Assembly: GCA_028023455.1 (NCBI GenBank)
Contig: JAQFVV010012545.1
Span: 870,001 to 934,000 of the forward strand
From: Epiperipatus broadwayi
Taxonomy: Eukaryota > Onychophora > Udeonychophora > Euonychophora > Peripatidae
DNA length: 64,000 nucleotides
Direction of reading: 5' to 3'
Shown: piece after piece, positions 12,389-24,215 of the stretch
How the letters are laid out: every line of letters starts with the position of its first letter
Position numbering within the stretch: the first letter of the stretch is position 1
Position numbers and translations under genes: made by a program
Notes under the pieces: generated by a model
What the model was told of the DNA's origin: nothing
What the model saw: only the letters and a program-made list of their open reading frames with translations
Databases searched by the model: none

Positions 12389-13403
12389 AAAATAAATTGA
12401 CAAAATTTTTAAATTAATTTAAAACTAAAAATTTTTTAACTGAAACCCTTATTTTTTGACTTATATAACTTTGAGACATAGCAAAACATCCATTTCATAT
12501 ATATGTATGGCAAATTTTAAATCACACACATGGTTAAGAAATTCAGCACTGCCCTCTGTGAAATAAATATATTAGTCTGTATCTCAAGATAACCAGCCTC
12601 AAAATGATACCATTTTAAAACTGTATGCTATTAGATCTTAAATATTGAAATATGAGCCAATTGAAACAAAGAGCTTGAAATTTAAATAAGCAACGATCTA
12701 AACTTACTAGTAAACAAACTTGTTTACTACTATTATATAAAGTCAAACTAAACATTAATAATTTTAATATATATGTATAATCTATATAATATATGTATGG
12801 ATTCAAAACATATATATGGTTTACTGTTGCTGTAGATTTGGTGCTTATAGAAAAGCTTAAAACCAAAAGTGATGGATCACAAGAGGCTACTTTTAAAATG
12901 ATCTTATGTATCTTGATTTATATTATTTTAGTAAAGACATAACTTGCTCTGTTTATGCTTTATTTACATTCAATTTTTGGAAGACATTTTTTTCTAAGTT
13001 ATTTTGAATAATTTATGAAGAAATGTAATGTTTTATCATAGAACAGTAATGCTTTAATTAGTTCTTATAAATCATGTGTTATTTAATTTTAAAATATAAA
13101 ATTAATGAAAAATTTTGAATCTAATAATATTTAATGAAATTAATTATGTAAAGTCTAATTTAATTTTAATTATGACATATATATAGTTGATAATAAAATA
13201 TTATTCATATTGAAAATATTAAAAATAATCAGAAGATAGTGATTCAGAAGTTGTATAATTTTTAAGAATTTGAACTATTTTAGTGTTAATTTGTAATATT
13301 TTAATAGAAATATTTTTTTAAGTGGTAGTTTTATAAATGCATATGTTTTGCATACATTTCATTTTGTATTGTTAATATACATTATTGTGAATTTTTTATT
13401 TAG
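12389..13403. other. AT-rich probable intron
   Basis: No supported feature other than poly-A/T and ATATAT runs. Confidence 0.4.
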
Positions 13404-13503
13404 AAATAATATAGAAAAAGAATTATGCAAAATGTTAAAGCTTTCCCGACCAATTAGAATTGCATTGGGAAAGCAAAATAGCTGCATGAAATTACATGGA
13501 TAA
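13404..13503 (+). CDS. Possible last exon of the ZCCHC10-like gene
   Basis: After a pyrimidine-rich acceptor (TTTTTTATTTAG ending at 13403), 100 bases are open to a TAA at 13501-13503. The first base completes the split codon left by the 8.57-kb exon (phase 2), so the two join in frame. The peptide ends KLSRPIRIALGKQNSCMKLHG. An AATAAA-type signal lies about 35 bases downstream. Known ZCCHC10 proteins usually have a long serine-rich tail, which this exon lacks, so this would be an unusual short C-terminus. The stretch also has a small hairpin (GCTTTCCC/GGGAAAGC). The phase and stop are seen in the sequence; membership in the gene is inference. Confidence 0.3.
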
Positions 13504-15649
13504 TATTCAATGTAATTTATATCAATAACAAGAATTAATAAATAATAATAATTAAACTAATAATAATATTTCACCAGTTTCTGTTAAAATTAAATTTTTC
13601 GAACATCTTTTAAAACTAGAAATAGAGGACAGTAGTGTGAACATTTTCAAATAGTGTTCTTACTATTCTTTTTCACTAATATATATATATATAAGCCTCA
13701 TGGAATTTATACTGGATGTAAATATGGTAATCATTGATATACATTGAGTTAAAATGCTAAAGGTTATAAAAAGTTCATTATGAATGGTCTGAAAAGTTTA
13801 TTCATTTGGTGAAGCTTTCTTTATCGACAGCATTGTTTTAGAAAAAAATAATATTAAAACTATGCAAACCAATTCAGCTATTTGAAATTATGTCATAGTT
13901 AATTAATAAATTAAAAAAATAGCAAGAAAATTGCACATCTCCCTCGTCCCTCCCAATTGAGGCAATTGAAGAAGTATTAGTAAAGGATAAAAGCTTTATT
14001 TGGTAATTTTAGTACATAGGCAAAATGAAAATATTGTGCTCAACTTTTTGTACATATGTCAAAACATTGTAAGAAAGTTTTTTGATTTTCTTTTTCACGT
14101 TACTTTTGTGTGTGTGTAAAATGTTGTTCCCATTGCTTTTGCTTTTCTAGAATGTGGTATTTACTCATATTAATTTAAAAAATAAAAATATAATTGATAT
14201 TTTACACCGCTTCATGTAATAAACATTAAAATTAAGTTTCTTCTATGAAAGAAAACTCACATCTGCAAAATTAGTTTGTAGTGTGCAATCTGAAAATAAT
14301 AAGCTACTTTTTTTGATTACTAATTCTTTGCTAGCTAATAAATGGTGCTGCTTTTTATAGCTTACGCTTAAAGATATAAACTAATATGTTTTGTTGCAAA
14401 ATAAATGTAAAAAGTATTTGTTTTATTGTTTCATCTATCTATAAATCTATTCGTAATAGAGTATTTCTGATATTCCTACTATCATTCAACTATAAGTCAT
14501 CTTTAAAGTATGTTAGCATTATAGTTTGATTTGTAAGATGTATTTTAAATTCACTAGAATATTTCTGAAGATCGGGAATATTAACTGATAATACTGTCTT
14601 AATAGTTTTATATCTAACTTCTCATTATTTTCAGTTAACCAAAATATAATTCTATTGTGCCTTCATTTGGATGGCTTTAGGTCCATTTTGACATTTTTTT
14701 TTCTAGAAGAAAGTTTATAATGTATAGTTTTTTTTCTGCAAATTCCACAAGTCTGTATTCTCTTTCTTACTTTTTTTTTCAATTTACCCACAACATTTTC
14801 ATCTTTATAATTATAGTCTACAATTACCATACATCTATGCAATGTAATGATTTGATTAAGAAAGTATCATTATAGACAATTTCAGAATTGGGCTTTTTTT
14901 AGCAATCACCAGACATAATCACTTAGGTGAAATTAATCCTTATTTTTGCAGTTGTGTGTTATCCTGTTTTTTATTTGTGATATAATTGCTTCTCTCTCAG
15001 AACATTCACATCTGAAATCATTGAATTTGAAGTCACAGGAAGTCATAAATGCTATTTTGTACATTTCTTGAGGGATTGTTTTAATAGACAATGGTGTTTT
15101 CTAAAGGATGAAGGACTTTACAGTTATTAGTTCCATTACACATATTAATATTTTTCAGCTATAGCCCAATAGGGATTAAGCTAACAAACTGATCACCAGA
15201 CAATTGCAGAGCTTAAAAAAAAAGTAATAAAATAAAAAAAACAACTTTTAACCAATCCAGTTATATTAAAAATACTAAAAACGAAGCAAACAATAAAATA
15301 AATAAACTTATCATAAAGAATGGAAACAGAATTCATTTTTGCTTAATGATCTACAATATTTCTAGAACAATCATTACAATTCCATTGTAAGTAATCTAAT
15401 TATATATATAAACCATAGGATGCCATGTTAATTGAATGGAAGATTAGATTTTAGCTTGGCAATTAAAGATCCAGAAAAGTACTGACATTCTATTGCTACT
15501 ATTTTGCACTCTTGTTAATCTCACTTTATAAATTAAAGCTTACATTCTTGTAACATTAAATTTGCCTGCTTAGCAAACTATAGGATAGATGTCAACTATT
15601 ATATATATAAACATTATTATTGTTTACTAACAAACAGAGCACAGCCTTT
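13504..15649. other. AT-rich stretch without recognised genes
   Basis: I see only low-complexity and unassigned sequence on both strands. Confidence 0.4.
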
Positions 15650-15830
15650 GGATCTGCCTCCAGATACAAATTCTTTATAGAGACTTATTTTTTTAAATAA
15701 TTATTAATTTCCAACCACAGTTAGTTTTAACAGATTTGCTTTTCTCATCTCTATTGAATCCAATCAACACTCTTGTGACTGCAGATTTTGAAACCTTCAG
15801 AGCTTTAGCAATTTGAATCATGTTATTTTA
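15650..15830 (-). pseudogene. Tc1-like transposase fragment
   Basis: On the minus strand, a short reading contains IAKALKVSKSAVTRVL followed by a GFNRD-like turn. This matches the DNA-binding helix-turn-helix of Tc1/mariner transposases, where the usual pattern is I-A-x-x-L-x-(V/I)-S-K-S-x-V-x-R-V. The reading then degrades into stops and frameshifts, and no DDE catalytic block could be followed further. No inverted termini were located. A chance match is possible because the evidence is about 35 codons. Confidence 0.45.
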
Positions 15831-16590
15831 GATAATTGAGCATCTATAATTTGATCGTTTTTAAAGCTTAGGCAGGGACTTATGAAACTGACATTATATT
15901 CTTTTTCTTCTTTTTTTAGATTTTATCTATTAAAGAAAATAATTACGTTGTGTCTATTTTTATTTCTGTCAAAAGCAATATTATTATTTTGTCCGTGCGA
16001 CTTATATGTATGCATATGCATGCGTGTTTAATTTAACTTTATGGTTAACCACATAGAGATTTTATAATAATAATAATTTATGGCAGTGAATTTATTTGAT
16101 TTATTATATATTATTAACAGAAATGTCATCTTTTCTTGATTTCACTAATCTATATTTATAACAGCAATGAAGTCGTGATGCTATTGAGAAAAAAGATATT
16201 TACTAGCTGGAATCACGCACTCTATTGACATTTCATATTTCATTTGACCTTGATTCCTTTAGTTGTAGCTTTACTTTGTGAGTGAATGCGTTATATTTAA
16301 AAATGAAATGTACATTAACTTTAATTGAATCGTTATCATTGTTTAAAGTTGTGGCAAACTGTGATTGTAAGAGAAAATTAGTTTCTCTGTCATCTATATG
16401 CATTCTATTTTTTTATATATATTGATATGATCAAATAATATTGATCATTTTTATATTAATAATATTTTTACCAATGACTTATTGTAATATATTAATAAAT
16501 ATATATTAAATTGCTTTGCTGCTATAAAGATGAACATCAGATGTTAATATTAAAAATTAATAAATAATAGAATGATTTATTGTTCCAGAA
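15831..16590. other. AT-rich stretch without recognised genes
   Basis: Nothing supported beyond simple repeats. Confidence 0.4.
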
Positions 16591-16599
16591 GTCTTATAA

Positions 16600-16700
16600 C
16601 ATTGGGCACTAGAGGTCACCAGAATTGAACTGTGACCCATAGATCTTTAACTCTTGAGTTTGCCACTGTATATCTTTCATTATATTTTGTAATGCATATG
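16600..16700 (-). repeat. tRNA-like SINE or tRNA pseudogene fragment
   Basis: Read on the minus strand this contains TGGCAAACTCA and, about 40 bases later, a B-box-like CAGTTCAATTCTGG. The spacing and motif order resemble the internal A and B promoter boxes of tRNA genes. No cloverleaf with a clear anticodon stem could be drawn by eye, so it is a SINE head or a decayed tRNA copy rather than a working tRNA. Confidence 0.35.
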
Positions 16701-16999
16701 GATGCACTTTTATAGAAGAACAACTGGCTTAATGATGAAATAGGTTACAGCTGTTCAACCAGTCATTCAGATCTACAAATAATTATGGCTTGTAATCAAA
16801 TCTGACACTCCCAACCACTTTGGTTTACCTCATGAAAGATATGATAGTATTGGAAGTTAATAGCATCCCACTATGAGCTTGGATTTGCCTACTGCTTTCT
16901 GTCAAATAATGGATAGTGTTCATTTTTGTCAATATAATTCCAAACTGAATTATTATTGTAAATGTAACACAATAGCCTTGTTTTTGCTTGCTTCCATAT

Positions 17000-19560
17000 T
17001 GTACCGGTATAAATCCACCACGCTTACTCATACACAGTACCCGAGTTCAAACCCAGTCCACGTTTAAGAATAAATTCCCAAAACGCCAACTGAATTCAAA
17101 CCCAAACCCCGGCATGACCAACCGATGATGACTTTACACCAGCACAGGGTTATCCCTTTTCTAGCTCAGCTCAGAACATAGACTAATTCTTACAGTTAAT
17201 GATATATATATTTATTAGACTCTAGATACTGGAACGGTCATTTATGTAACGTATATATTTAAGTTGCCAATACAGACAGTGAGTGGCTAAATAGACTTAG
17301 AGAGTAATAAAGTGGAGGACACCAAAATTTAATTAAGTAAATTGTTTAATAAGCCAAATATAAAGCATATAAATATAGTGTTAAATAAGACAAATAGAAA
17401 GCACATGAATATAATGTTATATAATAGAAATATACAGCATATAAATATAATGTTAACAGTACGGTAAGACTTCCATGATCCTCTTGTATTTGGCTACTAG
17501 TCTTTAGTGAACGTTTTATTTAATAAACAAACTCATGCCAATAGCTGTGTGATCGAAGGATTGACGGGTGGTTAAGAGAATCAGAGTATTTGAGCACTGG
17601 AAAAATATTTCTCTAAAGATTTTTATTAACTTATTTTATTTGAATAGGCTCGAGCCGGAACGTAGACGAACAGTGGAGATGGTTTTATATAAATACGACA
17701 TAAGAGATAGATGTACTGGTGGTTTTATATAAATACGACATGGAAGATAGATGAACTGGTGGTTTTATATAAATACGACATGGAAGATAGATGAACTGGT
17801 GGTTGCCTATATTCAAAAGCCCTACAGTAATCAATTGCGGTGCATTAACGGAATACCGGGCGGCTTGTACTTTGACAAGGCTTAATGCCCCCAAGTAGCT
17901 CCGGGACACGACAACCAGCCGGGATCATTTCGAACCCCGGTGATCCAAGAGATTACCGGGAAAGAAAACTGCTTTCATTCCCCAATGGTAGAATGGCGAG
18001 ACGCTAACTTCAGCGAAGGGAAGGCATTGCCACAGACGTGAAGGACGAATACTTGAAGCGGATTTTTCAAAGAAATTATATAAAACCTGGAAACTATTTG
18101 TCTGTTTCTACGCCACAGGCTGAGATCCTTACCCCAATAAAAACATAGCGAAATTAAGCTGACGGTGAAAAACAATAATTAGTTAATCTTACTCTGGGAC
18201 TCCTAACCCTTCAGGTTGACAGGCGGTAGCGATAGTATCAAATTATTCAGTGAATTATTTCTCATATTATACATAACATTAATGAACACTTTGAAACCAT
18301 TATACATATATTTTACGATCGAACCTTAGATTGCAATTATAGGACAAATTAACATAGACTAATAAAGTGACTTAACATTTATCAACTCGGAATGTGAAAG
18401 AATATTTAATTCAGAAAATGAAATTACTTTTAAATTAAATCGATCATTATTACACACTAGTTTACACAGAATTGGAAATATTACTATTGGCAATGTTTGT
18501 CTATGAAATAAGCAACATAAGAAAATATAAATGCATTCAGTTGAAATATTATTACTATTAATTACAATTTTATAAATGATTTCTAAAGACTAGAGCAGAG
18601 GGTTAAAAAAAAAAGAAAAGAAAATTTACTGACAGGTTAAATAATAGCATTATAAATGACATAAAAACTTACATGTGATTTGTTTGATTGATAACATTAA
18701 GCACGGAAGAAAATTAAAGTTCGTGTAACAAAGTTACTCTTCTTTCTTCATCCAGCTTGGCTTGTGACGAACGTAGGCGCGCATTTTTGAAAGTTATTTG
18801 TAAGGCATAGTAAATTTTGAGATTGGAAGTTGGAAATTCTGAAGTATATGAAACATGATCAAACAGCGGCACGAGGATCCATATTGGCGGGCAGAGACCA
18901 GCTCCTGGCACTTAGCCCATCAACATTGCGATTCACTGGTAAACTTCTTAATATAAAATGTTTGAATTACTCAACTGCTGTGTTGTCTCGAGACTACTTC
19001 TCTCAAACACGACAAAGTTAGAATGTCGTTTTTCTCTAAAGGAGCCATTGCTGACCTTTCCGACTTGTTTTGTTTTAGGCTCCGCCTACTTTCTCTAGCC
19101 TCTAGCGATGCAGCTTGACCAACAATCAATTATCTGTTTTTAGCAATCTTTTAATTTAATATGCCATTTTTAAATCGATACATTAATTACATATAAAAAT
19201 TCCTTACTAATTTTGAATACAACTTAATTGCTCTGAACATTTGTGCAATTAGATTTTAATTAAAAACACTGATCAAAGGAATGTGATTTTTGATCAGTAT
19301 TTTTAAACGACTTTATACAATTTTAAAACTAAAATTTAAAACAAATATGCCCGCACTGAAACTTTAAATTAAATGATATAAACCCACAAACCACGCACAC
19401 ACGAATATTATTTCATGGTTTGCGACATTTATATACGGAAACTTTACATATTTATTTATAAACTATAGAATATATAACTAATTCATATTATAACTTAAAA
19501 TAGACAAAATCTCACTGCGGGCGAACAGTAGTTTGAATTACCGTACATGAAAACACCTGA
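17000..19560. other. GC-richer island of unknown nature
   Basis: Compared with the flanks, this region contains many more G and C bases and CpG pairs, especially 17640-18240 and 18700-19110. It holds a 40-bp minisatellite, B-box-like strings (GAGTTCAAACCC near 17043), AATAAA-type strings and palindromic bits. No open frame of more than about 70 codons exists, and none matches a family I know. Possibilities are an LTR or other transposon remnant on the minus strand, or a promoter-proximal CpG-rich segment of a host gene. I could not find terminal repeats that would decide. Confidence 0.4.
17681..17800 (+). repeat. 40-bp tandem repeat, three copies
   Basis: Three head-to-tail copies start at 17681, 17721 and 17761, each with GGTTTTATATAAATACGACA followed by a GATAGATG-ACTGGT segment. 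The last two copies are nearly identical and the first differs at a few positions. The array lies in the GC-richer island. Confidence 0.9.
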
Positions 19561-22440
19561 AACGAAGATCGGTTCTCCGATCTGTCTGTTTCAATATGAA
19601 CATCAATTTTATAGATAGTTTCCCACATTTCTGTGAAAAAAATCAGATTTCTGATCTAGGCATCTATTTTTGCTATTGGTTATTTATATTTTCATTTCAT
19701 TAGCTGTGTACTGAATCTAATCTAGAAAGCTCTATAGTTAAGACAGGTCCATTATTGAGGATAAGTTTAAAATATATTTGCAATACATTTTTAAATGATT
19801 CAGAAGTGTTGTAATTAGATTGTAAAATTGTAATTTTCCTCCAATATAAGATGGCAAGATTGCTTAATTAAAAATAATTTGCATAGGTGAGAAACTTTGG
19901 AATAGGTTTTGGGACGTAAAAACTCATTTCATTTCTGAGGGGGGAAAGCCAATTATATTATTCAATATGTATCTATTGTAAAAATATTTAAAATGTCATA
20001 TCACTTTTACCTATATTAGAACTCACAGAAGTAGTAAAAGCTATGTCATATTAGGGTTATGTAATTTGCATTTACAGTCAGTACATTAACATTTGCCTAG
20101 CCAATTCAACCCATTATATTTATCTATATTAGAGGTCATGCTAAGTTGGTTATGTCTTATGTGAAAAAAATTTCAAAGGTCACCTGGCTAAAACTTTAAA
20201 TTATAAGTATGACAAGCCAATAAGTTAAGATCTGTCCACTAACACTGTATCATTTTAATATTTCATAATTAATAATCCAGCATTTATTTAGCTATCATGG
20301 CAAGTGCTTATTTTTCAGCTTAGTTTGGATTTCCTATAGTTTTTTTGGGGTTTTTTTTTTTTTTTTTTTGCACCTTGTATGAATTTACAATAATTTATGT
20401 AAGTTGTATTAGTAAGCATTATTAAATAATATAATAAAAATAAATTCAACTGGACTACATCATATTATGTTGCACATTATTCCTCTTATATACATACCCT
20501 TGCTTAAGCTATATGTAAAGGTAATTCATAATATGAAGCATATGCAGGTAAAAAAAAACAACCAAATGTAATAATGTCTCAGCTATAATCACAAAGAAAG
20601 AAATTAAAAAAACAAAAACAATATTGGCCTAAATATATATTAGTTTATAAATATCAAAAATAAATTGTTTATAAGTGATAGAAAATTTTCTATAAAATTG
20701 AATTTTATTTGTATTTTGTATCTTATTTTATACATGTGTATATTTCAGTTATTACATGTGTGTATTATGAATTTATTTTAAAGACATGTATGCCATAAAA
20801 TTAATTAACAAATTATAATAAAATAAAACAAATTATACTAAACTGAATTGTATTATAAAAATAAAAATAAATAAAAAATTATTATTTCTATAATCATTAT
20901 TATATAAACTTATTTATTGAAATTTAAATAAGAAGAAAATCAATGCAATTAACACTTTTGTGTTTATAGTTTTATTGAAAGTTGTTGTACTTTTTTTTTC
21001 CTAAATAATTATATTTCTCAAATATTTTAATCAGCAAATGACAAAACAGTCTTTAAATGTTCTGACTATGAATATTTCTTATAGCCATGAATGAAAGTAT
21101 TTATTATCAGACTTTCCAATACCTGGTCAGTGAGGATTGGCATCCTTGTTTAATGTTCTAGCTATGAATAATTAGATATTCATTAACCAATCTATATTGA
21201 ATGAATAGGTTAGAGTATGAGCCAGCAATTGAAAGAAAAAATTTAAATCTCATCACAATTTGAAAAAATGGCAGTTTTATCCAGTTTATAATAAATTAAC
21301 TCCAAATTTCTGGGTAATTTCAAGAAAATGCTATTAGTTTTTGGGTTGTACAAGATAAAGATGATTGAATATTTTTAGAGTAACATATAAATTATCATCA
21401 AAAAAGGGGGAAAATTTTAAATCTATAATTCAAAGTTTTCACTGAACAATTTATTGATGAAGTTTTCATTTTCAAAAAGATTATATATCAAACTATATAC
21501 ACAGTGTATATATGGAATATAGCAAAAGTGAAGTTATGGTTATATAAAAATTGAGAAAAATGGTTATGCTCTATGTTAGTTATATTTTAATATAATTTGT
21601 GATTGGTATCCTGTGCAATTAGTTGATTGAAGAACTAACCTTTTTGTGATTCCTTCTTGGAAAAAAATGGGGAGGTCAGTTTAGCTAACTGATAGTAATA
21701 TTATGGTGGATAGCCTCCTACATTGATGTTCATATGTCATGTGATTTCTGGAACAACTTTTAGATTAAATTTCAGTTTCATTGTATTATATGTAATATTT
21801 GCTAGAATACATATATTACAAATGTTGTTTTTTAATTAATAGAAAAACTAAGAAAACAGTGTATATCAATGATCCTACTGAAAGGTTCGTTATTTTAAAA
21901 TTAAAATCTCCAGAAAGATGTCACAAATTATAAGGGTAATAGTTTTTATTATAGCTAATATTTGTCATAAATGCTATTACTGTTGTCATGGAAACCCATT
22001 TTAGAAATATTTCAACATTTAATTACAGTGCACCGGAATTTTTTTTTTTCAGTACAGTGATAAAAATATGCTGTATCTCTTATAAGCCTGTGCATTTTAG
22101 TTATCATGTCTATGTAAGAGAAGGTCAAACATATATTTTGTTTTTAATATAGTACTTTATGACATCTACCAATATTAAAGAAGGACTTTTTGTTTAATCT
22201 TATTTATTATGTACTTTTTTTTAAAAAAATATTTAGATAATTTAAACAAAGGCTGTTATATATCAGGAACTAGTTACTTTCACTTACTCTTAACTTCTGC
22301 TCTAATTGGTCTATGGTCATGCATTATCTCTTATTTTGCACCATCCTCTTTTTTTCTGAATGATATTTACTTTGAAGATCAATGTACTTAATTATTACTA
22401 ATATTTCAAATGTTTTGTTTCACTTCCACTCAGTAATGCT
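19561..22440. other. AT-rich stretch without recognised genes
   Basis: Low-complexity DNA with a poly-T run near 20350-20370. A phase-compatible 42-base micro-exon candidate at 21843-21884 was considered and not accepted. Confidence 0.4.
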
Positions 22441-22543
22441 TGTAACAATTGATTTAATACAAGGGTCGTGGTTTCAGACCGTACTGCCGCCGTCATGGAT
22501 TTTTCAAGAGATATACCTCCCTGTACAATTGATTTAAGACAAG
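22441..22543 (+). mobile_element. Short insertion flanked by ~21-bp near-direct repeats
   Basis: ACAATTGATTTAATACAAG near 22445-22463 is repeated as ACAATTGATTTAAGACAAG at 22525-22543. Between the copies lie about 60 bases with higher GC, including GGTTTCAGACC, a loose match to a tRNA B box. Duplicated flanks of this length are typical of LINE-mobilised inserts such as SINEs, so this may be a heavily truncated SINE. The direct repeats are seen; the mechanism is inference. Confidence 0.4.
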
Positions 22544-23989
22544 AAATACATATCAAATATAAGTTCACTACTGTAAATTTAACTATGTAATATAAAGTTT
22601 ATATTTATTTAGATTTTTCATTTTTTAATGAACATCCTTGACAATGTGAGTTATGGCAAAAGTGCACTTGGATAATAATTTATTTTAGACAAAAAAAAAA
22701 CAGTTAAATTTAAACTAATGAACTTTCCTCCAGGAATTAATTACATATATTTTGAACTGTTTTTAGACAATATGACCTAAACTGTGTATAATAAATTTCA
22801 AAGTTATAAATATATAGAAACACTAACTAAATTAATTAAATGTACAATTTAATTAAGTCGCATATATATACACACACATAATACATACATTTATGCATAA
22901 GTAAAGAATTAAATTTGAAGTATTTTTATTTAATAACAATTTAAAATAAAGCAACTTTTTGTGATTATTTGACAGATATCCTGAATCCATTTTTTTTTAA
23001 TCATTAATATTACTGATATATATAATAAATCTTACAGTTATTAATTACAATTTTTATAAGATTTAGGAATTTTGACCTTTTAAAAACGCAACAAAGATAC
23101 TTTTAGCAGAGGTTCCACTATGATTGGAAACTAGTCTTTTATTCTGGCTTGGATATTTTGAAAGTTTTTTTAGATCATAAGGAGCCCCTTTTTTTTTTCT
23201 TATTATAGTTAGCCTACACTTAACATTGCTAGCATTTCAATATTGGCTCATAAATGAGTATTTATAATTGGGAGACAAAGATATCAAGTTCATCTAAGTT
23301 GACAGATGTCTGTTGATTATAATACAAATGTTTCACCTTTGCGGATAAACTGTCATAGTCCTATGGACATCAAAATCGCTTATCTGTCTGTGTTTTATAA
23401 TTCTTTTAAATTTATATCAGTATTATTTGGGATTTCCACTAGTTTTGTTTTTGCTTTAAATACAATTAGGGAAAGAGTAATTTGTTTTCATGAACTATAA
23501 TTAAAGTTTAAAGAAATGCTGTTGTTGTTTTTTTACAATATACTACTAAATTTTCCAAAGTTCAGTCTATGTCCAAGCATGACTTTTGAGTTTCCTATAT
23601 ACTGGATATTAAGTGAAATGCATTCGTGATTTTTTTTTCTTATGAATTAATTTGATAATGGATATTTGATTAGAAGGCCTGGCTGATCAATTTTGGTGCC
23701 TGAAGCATGCCTTTAAAATGTGCATTTTAAAATTACTGAAAAAGCTTATTCGGAGTAATCTACTGAAGAAAGCAATAAATTTAACAGAAAAAATATAAAT
23801 TAAAGTAAGTAAATTTATTAAATATAAATATTTTCAGTATAATGGCTTATTTTAGTGCCTATTTCAAGTGAGTCTGAAGCAAATGCATCATCGCTTCGGT
23901 ATGGAATCAGCCCTGATGATTAAATTATATCTCAACTTTTGCTCACGTATAAATAATCAGCTTCAAATTGACTTTTTTTTTTTGGTCAC
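22544..23989. other. AT-rich stretch without recognised genes
   Basis: No supported features. Confidence 0.4.
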
Positions 23990-24215
23990 ATAGTAAGGCA
24001 ATCTAATGAATAAAAAAAAAGGAATAATGCTCGGAAATGTTGGCAGTGAAATGAAGAGGACTACCAGTAATGAAGTTGATAAAGTCCAACATCACACAAT
24101 AATGAATATGCCTTCAAGCGTTCTGTAAAATCATACAGACAATAAATAGTTCATTCTACAGAAAGCAGTTCATACACTCGTTAGGAATCGATGTCAACAT
24201 TAGAGCGCCCAATAA
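23990..24215 (+). pseudogene. Possible non-LTR retrotransposon C-terminal remnant
   Basis: One plus-strand reading gives IMLGNVGSEMKR and, after stops and shifts, a VHTLVRNRCQH-like ending. This order (LGxxGSxRKR then a terminal block before a stop) recalls the C-terminal tails of RTE- and R-type LINE polyproteins. The stretch is slightly GC-richer than its flanks. No reverse transcriptase core lies upstream, so this would be a 5'-truncated copy. Confidence 0.3.

Noticed and set aside
17681-17800. CRISPR-like array
   Set aside because: The units are directly adjacent with no unique spacers and the context is eukaryotic; it is a minisatellite.
17925-17960. tRNA-like CCGGGATC...TTCGAACCCCGG string
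   Set aside because: It resembles a T-arm but the loop is too long and no cloverleaf or anticodon arm could be built on either strand.
21843-21884. 42-base micro-exon after an AG, in phase with the ZCCHC10-like exon
   Set aside because: The acceptor lacks a strong pyrimidine tract, the donor GTTCGT is poor, and in-phase short stretches are common by chance. The 13.4-kb candidate already closes the frame.
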